Part shown: in pieces, positions 1-6,539 of the stretch
Numbering within the stretch: position 1 is the first letter of the stretch
Layout: each line of letters opens with the position of its first letter
Origin: Candidatus Kapaibacterium sp.
GTDB taxonomy: Bacteria > Bacteroidota > Ignavibacteria > Palsa-1295
Reading direction: 5' to 3'
Assembly (NCBI GenBank): GCA_025450975.1
Contig: JANWLI010000139.1
Span: forward strand, 1-8,625
DNA length: 8,625 nt
Notes under the pieces: generated by a model
Seen by the model: the letters and a program-made list of their open reading frames with translations, nothing else
The model's database searches: none
What the model was told of the DNA's origin: nothing
Translations under genes and position numbers: made by a program

Positions 1-1341
1 TACAGGGCGAAAAATTACGATGAGCTCATCGATGCGCCACTCATGGCAGGCACCGGTTTTCAGAACCGGTCATTCATGCTTGGGAGAACCCGCTTCGATA
101 TTGTCCTCGCAAGCGATCGCGAATTTCCGATGGACTCGCTTACTTTGTACACCAAACGTATCGTCGAGGCACAGCTTGATTTCTTTCGCGACACGCCATT
201 TGTCAATTACAAGTTTCTTATCAATGCGCCGACATTCCTGAGGCTTCCACGTAAAGATAATGGCGCACTCGAACATGCAAACTCCAGTGCATACTTGCTC
301 GTCAATGTTCCCTGGGAATATGTACGCGATCCCTTCTGTCACATCATATCACATGAGTTTTTCCATGCATGGAATGTAAAGCGGATACACTCGAATAAGC
401 TTGGACCATTCGACTATACAAAACCTGTTCGAACCACTGAACTTTGGATGGCTGAAGGAGTGACAGACTATTTTGCGCACTTCCTGCTTAGCCGGTATAA
501 TGTATTGCCGCCTGAGTCGGCAGCATCAACGGTTAACTCCTTGTCCGAAGCCATCGGGGAAGGCACTGAGCCTTATAAAATGTCGCTCGAGCAGCTCTCG
601 CTCGAAGAGAGTAATTTCAACATTGAGCACGCTCTCCAGTTTTATACGCGAGGCACGCTGTCCGGGCTCTTGCTCGACATTGAGCTACGTTCGCGCACCG
701 GAAATAAGCAGTCGCTTGATAATGTGATGCTCACATTATATAGAGAAGCAAAACAAGGAAAGACCTATTCGGATGCTCAACTTGTAGATAAGATCATAAA
801 GATCACCGGCGTGAACATTAAAGATTTTTACAAAAAATATATAGCCGGCACAACGCCGTATCCGATCGACGAGTATTTGAAAAAGGTCGGTGTCGCGAGG
901 CGGATTCGTTTAACTGAGCGTAATGGAGTGAGTCTGAGGACGAACTTCGATACTATTGGCGGCCGGCTGGTTATTGATTCTATTTTCGAAGCATCGCCTC
1001 TACGTAAAACACAGATCATCGCCGGTGACACGCTGCTCAAAATAGGTGACATCACTGCCACTCCACCAGTCTTTAGTGAGTGGACGAAGTCACGCGAAGC
1101 TCCAGTCACAGAAACATTTACGTTTGGCACTCCCCGCGGCAGGGTTAAGCAAACCGTAACGCTTACTCTACCAAGAGAATCGTTTACCCGGGAGCTTGAG
1201 GCGGGCGTCCTGCCGGAAACGACGGCAGTTCAGGACGAGCTACGCCATGCCATTTTCGGCAAACACTTCAACTTTATTGGCTGGGAACATAACTCTACCC
1301 TTCGTAACTATGAAACGAATGTTGCGCCCCGCGAGGAGTAG
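1..1341 (+). CDS. M61-family metallopeptidase with C-terminal PDZ domain (5' end missing)
   Basis: The reading frame is open from the first base, so the gene starts before the window; 446 residues are visible and the stop is TAG. The first ATG inside the window lies within conserved family sequence (YDELIDAPLMAG) and is not the true start. Numbering from the window edge, zinc-binding HEFFH is at residues 118-122 and the third ligand is probably Glu152 in LWMAEGVTDYF, the usual gluzincin arrangement of M61 (glycyl aminopeptidase-like) enzymes. Residues about 294-392 look like a PDZ domain (GGRLVIDSIFEASPL, then AGDTLLKIGD), which in this family helps bind substrate. Known members are about 600 residues, so roughly 150 N-terminal residues, including any signal peptide, are missing. 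Exported or periplasmic peptide cleavage is inferred from the family. No terminator hairpin follows. The family call is firm; the substrate is unknown. Confidence 0.9.
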   Translation, partial: YRAKNYDELIDAPLMAGTGFQNRSFMLGRTRFDIVLASDREFPMDSLTLYTKRIVEAQLDFFRDTPFVNYKFLINAPTFLRLPRKDNGALEHANSSAYLLVNVPWEYVRDPFCHIISHEFFHAWNVKRIHSNKLGPFDYTKPVRTTELWMAEGVTDYFAHFLLSRYNVLPPESAASTVNSLSEAIGEGTEPYKMSLEQLSLEESNFNIEHALQFYTRGTLSGLLLDIELRSRTGNKQSLDNVMLTLYREAKQGKTYSDAQLVDKIIKITGVNIKDFYKKYIAGTTPYPIDEYLKKVGVARRIRLTERNGVSLRTNFDTIGGRLVIDSIFEASPLRKTQIIAGDTLLKIGDITATPPVFSEWTKSREAPVTETFTFGTPRGRVKQTVTLTLPRESFTRELEAGVLPETTAVQDELRHAIFGKHFNFIGWEHNSTLRNYETNVAPREE

Positions 1342-1361
1342 TTTGTTGGGTTTTTGGATGG

Positions 1362-1369
1362 TAACTTTA
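1362..1369 (+). promoter_or_regulatory. possible -7 box (TAACTTTA) upstream of citrate synthase
   Basis: TAACTTTA matches the Bacteroidota -7 consensus TAnnTTTG at all but the last base and sits in the context ATGGTAnnTTT, which recurs before two other genes in the window. A TTTG at 1342-1345, just after the peptidase stop, could be the -33 element, but the 16-base gap is on the short side. It would give a leader of about 65 bases for the citrate synthase gene. The call is tentative. Confidence 0.3.
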
Positions 1370-1442
1370 TTCGGGCCTCCCTTGTTTTCGCCGTGCTAAA
1401 ATACTATCCCCTTCGCTAAGATTACTTCTTGAAAAAACGCAT

Positions 1443-2603
1443 ATGGGCGCCGATACAGTAACGACAGGAAACGGTTCGACAAAAGTCGCTCCACAAAAGG
1501 CAGGACTCGAAGATATCATTGCCGGTACCAGCAATATCTGTTTCCTTGATGGAAAACGAGGATTGCTGGCCTACTATGGGTATGACATCCACGATCTGGT
1601 AAAAGGAAATTTTGAGGAAACAGCATACCTCCTGTTCTACGGAGCCCTTCCAAATGCTGCCCAGCTAAAAGAGTTTAGTGCTAAGCTTGTTGCTGCCAGA
1701 GCTTTACCGACGGTACTCCGTGAACGCCTCGCAGCACAGCCGATGAACATCCACCCGATGGCTGTCGTCCGCACCCTCGTAAGTGCGCTGTCTTTTTACG
1801 ATAACGACGTTGAAGATCTCTCCCGAGAAGCGACCATCGAAAAAGGCATACGCCTGATGGCGCAGATACCCCTCATTATCGCCTACTACGATGCCCATCG
1901 CAATGGCCGTCCATATGTTGAGCCAAAGCCTGAGCTTGGCCATGCTGCTAACTTCCTGTACATGCTTCTGGGCAAAGAGCAGGATGAGCGCGTCGTTAAA
2001 ATGTTCGACGCATCGCTCAGCCTCCACGCAGATCATGAGTTCAACGCCTCGACCTTCACCTGTCGTGTGATCACGGCCACGCTTTCCGACCTCTACAGTG
2101 CTGTCACGGGCGCTATCGGTGCCTTAAAGGGACCGCTCCACGGTGGCGCAAACGAGCAGGTCATGCGTATGCTGCTCCGTATCACCGACCCGTCCCGTGC
2201 ACGTGAATGGGTCATGGATGCCCTGGCACGTAAAGAGAAGATCATGGGATTCGGCCATCGCGTCTACCGTACCGAAGATCCCCGTGCAACCCATCTCCGC
2301 AAGTTCAGCCAGGAAATGGGCGAACGCACCGGCGAAACGCAGTGGTACCAGATGAGCCACGACATCGAAGAGCTGATCAAAAAAGAAAAGGGCCTCTACC
2401 CGAACGTCGACTTCTACTCCGCAAGCACCTACTACCTCATGGGCATCCCGCTCGACCTCTACACGCCGATCTTTGCAATGAGCCGCATTACCGGCTGGGT
2501 CGCGCATGCACTCGAGCAGTATGCAAATAACCGCCTCATTCGCCCGGCAGCCGATTACACCGGTCCGGTCGATCTGAAGTGGGCTCCGGTCGAATCGCGC
2601 TAA
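1443..2603 (+). CDS. gltA: citrate synthase (short, Gram-positive/archaeal-like dimeric type)
   Basis: Condenses oxaloacetate and acetyl-CoA to citrate and CoA at the entry to the TCA cycle, in the cytoplasm. The 386 residues carry the full signature: HADHEFNASTF (His195, His198), GPLHGGANEQV with catalytic His233, GFGHRVY with His272, and the catalytic Asp323 in NVDFYSAS. The C-terminal part (GIPLDLYTPIFAMSRITGW, then RPAADYTGP) is equally typical. The length fits the dimeric class of about 370-390 residues rather than the roughly 430-residue NADH-inhibited hexameric GltA, so NADH control is not expected (inference). A 2-methylcitrate synthase is a close relative and cannot be excluded by eye; no prp genes are nearby. 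There is no Shine-Dalgarno site before ATG 1443. The gene starts 101 bases after the peptidase gene, and the next gene follows after 53 bases without a terminator. Codon choice changes sharply along the gene (see findings). Confidence 0.93.
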   Translation: MGADTVTTGNGSTKVAPQKAGLEDIIAGTSNICFLDGKRGLLAYYGYDIHDLVKGNFEETAYLLFYGALPNAAQLKEFSAKLVAARALPTVLRERLAAQPMNIHPMAVVRTLVSALSFYDNDVEDLSREATIEKGIRLMAQIPLIIAYYDAHRNGRPYVEPKPELGHAANFLYMLLGKEQDERVVKMFDASLSLHADHEFNASTFTCRVITATLSDLYSAVTGAIGALKGPLHGGANEQVMRMLLRITDPSRAREWVMDALARKEKIMGFGHRVYRTEDPRATHLRKFSQEMGERTGETQWYQMSHDIEELIKKEKGLYPNVDFYSASTYYLMGIPLDLYTPIFAMSRITGWVAHALEQYANNRLIRPAADYTGPVDLKWAPVESR

Positions 2604-2630
2604 CTGATTAGACGAAACGTGCTTCTATGG

Positions 2631-2638
2631 TATCTTTG
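2631..2638 (+). promoter_or_regulatory. Bacteroidota-type -7 box TATCTTTG before the CNNM gene
   Basis: TATCTTTG is an exact match to TAnnTTTG, 18 bases before ATG 2657. The surrounding sequence 2625-2640 (CTATGGTATCTTTGCA) recurs with two changes at 6141-6156 before another gene, which supports a real promoter. No good -33 TTTG is seen about 20 bases upstream. A transcription start a few bases downstream would leave a leader of only about 10-15 bases, making the mRNA nearly leaderless. Confidence 0.5.
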
Positions 2639-2640
2639 CA

Positions 2641-2655
2641 TCGGCGATAAGCCGA
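2641..2655. repeat. perfect dyad TCGGC-GATAA-GCCGA between promoter and start codon
   Basis: A 5-bp inverted repeat with a 5-base spacer fills almost all the space between the -7 box (ends 2638) and ATG 2657. If transcription starts within it, the dyad would act as DNA (operator-like). If transcription starts upstream, it would be an RNA hairpin abutting the start codon. Five base pairs can also arise by chance. Confidence 0.4.
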
Positions 2656-2656
2656 T

Positions 2657-4018
2657 ATGGATATACTCATAGATCTCTTTCTCGTTGCCCTGTTTGTAGC
2701 CCTCAACGGTTTTTTTGTTGCTGCTGAGTTTGCTATCGTCAAGGTACGTTCGATCCAGTTCGAGCATCTTGTCCAGCAAAATGACAAGCAGGCAAAACTC
2801 CTCAAGCATGTTACCGACCACCTCGACGAATACCTGTCTGCAACGCAGGTCGGTATTACCCTGGCGTCCCTGGCCTTAGGATGGGTTGGCGAACCTGTTA
2901 CCGAACGACTACTCGCGCCCGTCGTGGCGATCTTCACAGATAACGAAGCCATACTGCACTCTATCAGCATTTTCATCGGCTTCGCTATCATCACTGTTCT
3001 TCATATCGTACTCGGAGAGATGCTGCCGAAGTCGGTCGCCATCAGCTACGAAAAGAGCGTCTCGTTAAAGATCGCGCGTCCGCTCCACTGGTTTTTTCTC
3101 GCTTTCAGTCCGCTGATCCGTTTACTTAATGGTGCAGTCGTCGCTATTCTAAAAATGATTGGCCTTCAGGCTATCGTAAGCGAAGGCGCTCATACGGCCG
3201 AAGAGATTAAGAGTGTACTCATGGAATCGGCCCGAAAAGGTATCGTCACAAAAGGAGAATCCGAGCTGATCGAATCGGTCTTTGCATTTAGCGACACGAC
3301 GGCAGAGAATATTATGGTCCATCGCTCCGATGTCGTCGGCATTAACCTGGAAGCCGAGCCACTAGAGATCTTCCGCGTGATCGAAGGAGAGGGCTTTTCG
3401 CGCCTGCCTACCTACAAAGGCTCGATGGATGAGATCACCGGTGTGCTCTACGTGAAATCATTGCTTCCACACTTCAGCCAGCTCGAACGACTTGCATTAC
3501 CGTCGATGAACTCCGATGACGAGTTCTTCAAACTGCTGGCTTCAGGCATTAAGCAGCCAAAGTTTATCAATGAAAAGCAAGCCCTGTCCGAACTGCTTGT
3601 AGAGTTTCAACGCTCACGTACTCACATGGCCATCGTCGTCAGTGAGCATGGTGGCGTGGAAGGGATCGTCACCCTTGAAGATATTCTCGAAGAGATCGTC
3701 GGCGAGATCCAGGATGAATCTGATGTGCCCTCGGACGAACGCAATGTGATCGAAGTTGGCGATGCGCTCTACATCGATCCCTCGATCAGCGTAGGCGATT
3801 TCAACGAGCAGTACGGTGAGCGCTTCCCGATTATCAAGGAAAGCGAAGAGTACCAAACGATGTCTGGCTACGTGCAGATGATCGCAGGCCGCATTCCCAG
3901 TGTTGGTGATGTGATCGACTCAGATGGTCTTCGCTTCACGATCAAACGAAAAGTACGTCATCGCCTTGAGCAGATCAAGGTTGAAAAAGTCGCGGGCCCG
4001 AATATACCCGAACCATGA
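2657..4018 (+). CDS. CNNM/CorC-family membrane protein (DUF21 + CBS pair + CorC_HlyC)
   Basis: An inner-membrane protein of 453 residues with the standard three-part layout. Residues 1 to about 190 form a CNNM/DUF21 transmembrane domain: hydrophobic stretches near 3-27, 60-80, 95-125 and 135-165, with the family motifs NGFFVAAEFAIV and LGEMLPKSVAISYEKS. Residues about 217-275 (ENIMVHRSDVVGI, then FSRLPTYKG) and 302-350 (FQRSRTHMAIVVSEHGGVEG, then DILEEIVGEI) are the two CBS motifs, which in relatives bind adenine nucleotides. Residues about 364-445 match the CorC_HlyC domain. Relatives (MpfA, YhdP, CNNM proteins) move Mg2+ or Na+/Mg2+; the old name hemolysin C is misleading. The length is normal and no part is missing. 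The start follows a -7 box and dyad, without a Shine-Dalgarno site. The stop TGA overlaps the next ATG, so the two genes are coupled. The exact ion is not visible from sequence. Confidence 0.9.
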   Translation: MDILIDLFLVALFVALNGFFVAAEFAIVKVRSIQFEHLVQQNDKQAKLLKHVTDHLDEYLSATQVGITLASLALGWVGEPVTERLLAPVVAIFTDNEAILHSISIFIGFAIITVLHIVLGEMLPKSVAISYEKSVSLKIARPLHWFFLAFSPLIRLLNGAVVAILKMIGLQAIVSEGAHTAEEIKSVLMESARKGIVTKGESELIESVFAFSDTTAENIMVHRSDVVGINLEAEPLEIFRVIEGEGFSRLPTYKGSMDEITGVLYVKSLLPHFSQLERLALPSMNSDDEFFKLLASGIKQPKFINEKQALSELLVEFQRSRTHMAIVVSEHGGVEGIVTLEDILEEIVGEIQDESDVPSDERNVIEVGDALYIDPSISVGDFNEQYGERFPIIKESEEYQTMSGYVQMIAGRIPSVGDVIDSDGLRFTIKRKVRHRLEQIKVEKVAGPNIPEP

Positions 4019-5220
4019 TCCCCGAACTTCGCAGCTATTTCAACACTCATTTTACCGATGAGCTGTACCGCAAGCAGGTCGCTGACCTTGAGGCGAAGTC
4101 CCGCTGCAAGATCGAATTCCGGATCGCCGAAACGCCGGTCTTCCTTTCAGAGGAAGTTGCTGCTCGTGCCGGAAGACTCGCTGAAGAGCTAATTGTTAAA
4201 GCGTCTTCGCCAGAACTACAGAGGATCGGTGAGATGGCAATCCCTGCAAAATATAATGTTCCTGGAGAACATTCACGACCACGCGTAGCGGCTGTTGACT
4301 TTGCATTTTCCGGATCGCGCGAGAACATTGAGTTCAAGCTCATAGAATTGCAGGGGTTTGCTTCCCTCTTTCACTACCAACCTGCATTCTCACTCTCAAT
4401 TCGCGACACGTACGACCTGCCGAAAGACCTAAACGGGATGATCTCTCCATCGCTCGGGATGGATCGCTACTACGAGCTACTGAAAGAGGTCCTGCTCGGC
4501 GATGCCGATCCGGATGAAACTGTTCTAACCGATTATGATCCACTAAGCCAGAAAACACTTCCCGATTTTCTACTGGCAAAGCAACATCTCGGCATTCATG
4601 TTGTCGATATCAGAGACATTTATGCCGAAGGTTCAAAACTTTTCTTCAAGGACACGCACGGCAAGCAGCATCGTTTAAAACGCATATACTGCCGCGCGAT
4701 TGCCGATGAGTTGGAGCGTAAAAATGCCAAGCTTCAGTTCGATCTTACTCATGAGTACGACGTTGACTGGGCATTCCATCCAAATTGGTATTTCCGCATC
4801 TCGAAGGTTCTTCTCCCCCATCTCGTAGGAACAAACGAAGCTGTCCCTGATGCGATGATCGTTTCCAAAGCCGACTACAAACATCTTGATCTTTCGCGGT
4901 ACGTCCTAAAGCCGTTATACTCTTTTGCAGGACTTGGCGTAAACGTGAATCCCTCTATTGCCGATATCGAAGCAATTCCTGTTGATCAGCAAGAGGGGTG
5001 GATCCTGCAAGAGAAGATCGAATACACCGATATCATCACTACCCCCTCAGGAGAGGGAGTTCGCGGTGAACTCCGCATTTTACTTGTTTGGCGCGATGAA
5101 GATGCACGTCCAACGGCACTTCATACGCTTGTGCGCCTGACACGTGGTAAGATGATTGGCGTCGATTACAATAAAGGCCTCGACTGGGTCGGTTCGAGCT
5201 GTGCCCTGGTTATGCCTTAA
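4015..5220 (+). CDS. uncharacterised ATP-grasp-like protein, resembling glutathionylspermidine synthase ligase domains
   Basis: A 401-residue soluble protein with no signal peptide or membrane segment. I do not recognise a named family, but several stretches resemble the ATP-grasp ligase part of glutathionylspermidine synthases: IEFKLIELQGF at 105-115 (compare a substrate-site EiN/EgN stretch), WYFRISKVLLPHL at about 261-273 (like the SKALLP stretch), and YVLKPLYSFAGLGV at 296-309, where Lys299 and the glycine-rich turn would contact ATP. WILQEKIEY at 329-337 fits the hinge (Glu333), GELRILLVW (Glu352, Arg354) fits a metal-site strand, and DYNKGLDWVG near the C-terminus may complete the metal site. 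An ATP-dependent amide or peptide ligase is inferred; the substrates are unknown. No CHAP amidase domain is present, unlike bifunctional Gsp enzymes. The start ATG overlaps the CNNM stop as ATGA, implying translational coupling. The stop is shared as TTAA with the opposing gene. Confidence 0.6.
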   Translation: MIPELRSYFNTHFTDELYRKQVADLEAKSRCKIEFRIAETPVFLSEEVAARAGRLAEELIVKASSPELQRIGEMAIPAKYNVPGEHSRPRVAAVDFAFSGSRENIEFKLIELQGFASLFHYQPAFSLSIRDTYDLPKDLNGMISPSLGMDRYYELLKEVLLGDADPDETVLTDYDPLSQKTLPDFLLAKQHLGIHVVDIRDIYAEGSKLFFKDTHGKQHRLKRIYCRAIADELERKNAKLQFDLTHEYDVDWAFHPNWYFRISKVLLPHLVGTNEAVPDAMIVSKADYKHLDLSRYVLKPLYSFAGLGVNVNPSIADIEAIPVDQQEGWILQEKIEYTDIITTPSGEGVRGELRILLVWRDEDARPTALHTLVRLTRGKMIGVDYNKGLDWVGSSCALVMP

Positions 5221-6083
5221 AGTTTTACTGCGATCCCGGCAGTTACCGTATAGGCACGTGTCAGACCATCGACACTCACCTTACGTTCGAGCAGCGGAAA
5301 TCCTACGCTCCCGGTCAGAGCAAAAGAACTGGCAATATTCCAACGAGCTTTTACAAGAGCATTTAACTGGAATGCATCGCTTCCTGGCAGGTTCCTGAAA
5401 ATCTCTTTGCCGAGCGTGTCGATATGATCGAGAATACTTTGCTCTTCAAGCTTCTTAATGGCAAGGAGCTCGCCACCAAAGTCAACCGATTCGCCGCGAT
5501 GCATATACCCGCCACGGACAATAAAATCGTCTCCGCGCTTGAGGCGTGTGAATTCGTTTGATGAACGGCCCCCATTGAGCTGATACCCGATGCCGACATT
5601 GACATTATCCGAAACGACGGAAACACCCAACATGAGGTCGTTCGACCCTAGGCCAGTTTGATACTTTAAAGGAAGCGAATCTCCTGCATTCTGCGAGCCT
5701 GTTGCTAGCCGCGTGCCAAAATCGATGTACGTGCCTGCGCCGCCGATTTCAAACAACTTTTGATTAATAACCAGTATCAGATCGCCTATACCCGAAACAC
5801 CGCCAAGTGGGCCATCGGTCATCACGAGTGGTAAGCTACCCCAGATCTTAGTACCCGTAAAGAGATTAATATCCGCGGAAAGCTGATACGTAGAATATGT
5901 GAGTGAACTGTCGCTTGCACCGTAGATGTAGTCGAAGTTGATCGATTGATGTTTGCGGTCGTGGAGGGCGCTCTCGATGGAGCAAATTCCTGCATCGGAG
6001 CATTGAGCAAAGGCTGGAGAAATAGAGAATGCTGTCGTTGTGAGAACGGTAATCGCTGCGACGAAATTCTTCCAAGTTATCAT
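5217..6083 (-). CDS. outer-membrane beta-barrel protein (MetA/phenol-degradation-like porin family)
   Basis: A 288-residue exported protein. Residues 1-26 form a Sec signal peptide (Lys5, hydrophobic core, SPAFA before QC); Gln at -1 to Cys28 argues against a lipoprotein. Cys28 and Cys34 at the mature N-terminus could form a disulfide. The remainder is rich in alternating polar/hydrophobic strands, glycine and aromatics, ending in TVTAGIAVKL, as for a barrel's last strand. The segment GSLPLVMTDG, then SGIGDL (97-102), RLATGSQNAGD and GLGSNDLMLGV resembles the MetA-pathway-of-phenol-degradation barrel family; this is a pattern match, and transport substrate is unknown. I chose ATG 6083 over ATG 6110 because it places the signal peptide at the N-terminus and follows a purine run (GAAAGAAAG). 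The frame is also open from ATG 6110, which would add nine charged residues. The 3' end overlaps the convergent gene by 4 bp. Confidence 0.75.
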   Translation of the reverse strand: MITWKNFVAAITVLTTTAFSISPAFAQCSDAGICSIESALHDRKHQSINFDYIYGASDSSLTYSTYQLSADINLFTGTKIWGSLPLVMTDGPLGGVSGIGDLILVINQKLFEIGGAGTYIDFGTRLATGSQNAGDSLPLKYQTGLGSNDLMLGVSVVSDNVNVGIGYQLNGGRSSNEFTRLKRGDDFIVRGGYMHRGESVDFGGELLAIKKLEEQSILDHIDTLGKEIFRNLPGSDAFQLNALVKARWNIASSFALTGSVGFPLLERKVSVDGLTRAYTVTAGIAVKL

Positions 6084-6146
6084 ATGCTTTCTTTCGCTAG
6101 TGAGAAACAAGTTATAGCAATGAAGTATCTCTACCGGCTACTATGG

Positions 6147-6154
6147 TAAATTTG
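6147..6154 (+). promoter_or_regulatory. Bacteroidota-type -7 box TAAATTTG before the 93-residue gene
   Basis: An exact match to TAnnTTTG inside CTATGGTAAATTTGCA (6141-6156), which is 14 of 16 identical to the sequence before the CNNM gene. The ATG at 6199 lies 45 bases downstream, giving a leader of about 35-40 bases. No clear -33 TTTG is visible. The conserved context on the correct strand makes this one of the two best promoter candidates in the window. Confidence 0.5.
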
Positions 6155-6198
6155 CACAGCATGTTACAAACTACTTGCTGAATTAAATTTCATCCAGA

Positions 6199-6480
6199 AT
6201 GAACCATCAGCTTCTCTCCATACTTGCCGAACGTCCGGATTTCCCTATCAGAGGCAATGATAAGAAGATCCTCGAGTTCTTTGTCGAATATCTCGACCAC
6301 AATTCGCTCTGGCTTCTGGGATTTGAACAGGGGGCGGATCCCGTCTTTACCTTCACGAACGAAGCGCAGCGATATAAATTCAGCATGAATGAGATACGAA
6401 AATACTACACGGATATGAAGTCCGGCATTCCGATGGATTGGGAGCGAGTCCCTTTCGAATATATTTCGAAACAAGAATGA
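6199..6480 (+). CDS. hypothetical protein, 93 residues
   Basis: I do not recognise a family. The product is small, soluble and cysteine-free, with no signal peptide or membrane segment. It is rich in aromatic and charged residues (LEFFVEYLDHNSLWLLGFE, then FSMNEIRKYYTDM, then PMDWERVPFEYI), reading like a compact alpha/beta domain. It has its own -7 box 45 bases upstream and a strong hairpin terminator starting a few bases after its TGA, so it appears to be a one-gene unit. There is no Shine-Dalgarno site; the bases before ATG 6199 are A/T-rich, as in Bacteroidota leaders. An antisense frame of similar size covers the same bases, but it lacks such flanking signals and has a less convincing composition. 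The gene is divergent from the beta-barrel gene with a gap of 115 bases. Confidence 0.65.
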   Translation: MNHQLLSILAERPDFPIRGNDKKILEFFVEYLDHNSLWLLGFEQGADPVFTFTNEAQRYKFSMNEIRKYYTDMKSGIPMDWERVPFEYISKQE

Positions 6481-6482
6481 AA

Positions 6483-6515
6483 TGAAAAAGGCACGCCGTT
6501 AAGCGTGCCTTTCAT
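6483..6515. terminator. bidirectional hairpin terminator between convergent genes
   Basis: The arms GGCACGC (6490-6496) and GCGTGCC (6503-6509) pair perfectly around the loop CGTTAA. The stem extends outward through ATGAAA/TTTCAT if two adenines on the left arm bulge. The A-run on the left and the T-run on the right suit termination in both directions: the 93-residue gene (+, stop at 6480) and the SRPBCC-GyrI gene (-, stop at 6533). The T-run is short (three), so efficiency is uncertain. Confidence 0.8.
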
Positions 6516-6523
6516 ATAAAATC

Positions 6524-6539
6524 AGAGTAATCTTACTCT
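6524..6539. repeat. short dyad AGAGTAA-TC-TTACTCT across the stop codon of the SRPBCC-GyrI gene
   Basis: A perfect 7-base inverted repeat with a 2-base spacer. The right arm covers the last coding bases and the TAA stop (6533-6535) of the minus-strand gene. As RNA it could form about six base pairs with a tetraloop. It lies 8 bases from the main terminator and may be an accessory stem or chance. Confidence 0.35.

Noticed and set aside
52..70. Perfect 7-bp inverted repeat ACCGGTT-TTCAG-AACCGGT
   Set aside because: It lies inside the conserved coding region of the peptidase, with no T-run and far from gene ends, so it is most likely a coincidence of codons.
20..241. 73-codon plus-strand frame at the left edge
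   Set aside because: It overlaps the peptidase gene in another frame and has the Ser/Arg-rich composition of a shadow frame.
1382..1407. Sigma70-like TTGTTT ... TACTAT before citrate synthase
   Set aside because: The spacer is only 14 bases, too short for a standard promoter; the TAACTTTA box at 1362 fits the suspected lineage better.
2124..2507. 127-codon minus-strand frame inside citrate synthase
   Set aside because: It lies wholly opposite conserved active-site sequence of a certain gene; its His/Cys/Val-rich product is typical of antisense shadow frames.
6084..6110. Nine-residue N-terminal extension of the beta-barrel protein from ATG 6110
   Set aside because: It would put charged residues (SERKH) ahead of a complete signal peptide; ATG 6083 gives a normal signal peptide and follows a purine run.
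6190..6474. 94-codon minus-strand frame antisense to the 93-residue gene
   Set aside because: It has no promoter-like box, and its predicted protein looks like a mirror of the plus-strand gene. The plus frame has upstream and downstream signals on its own strand.
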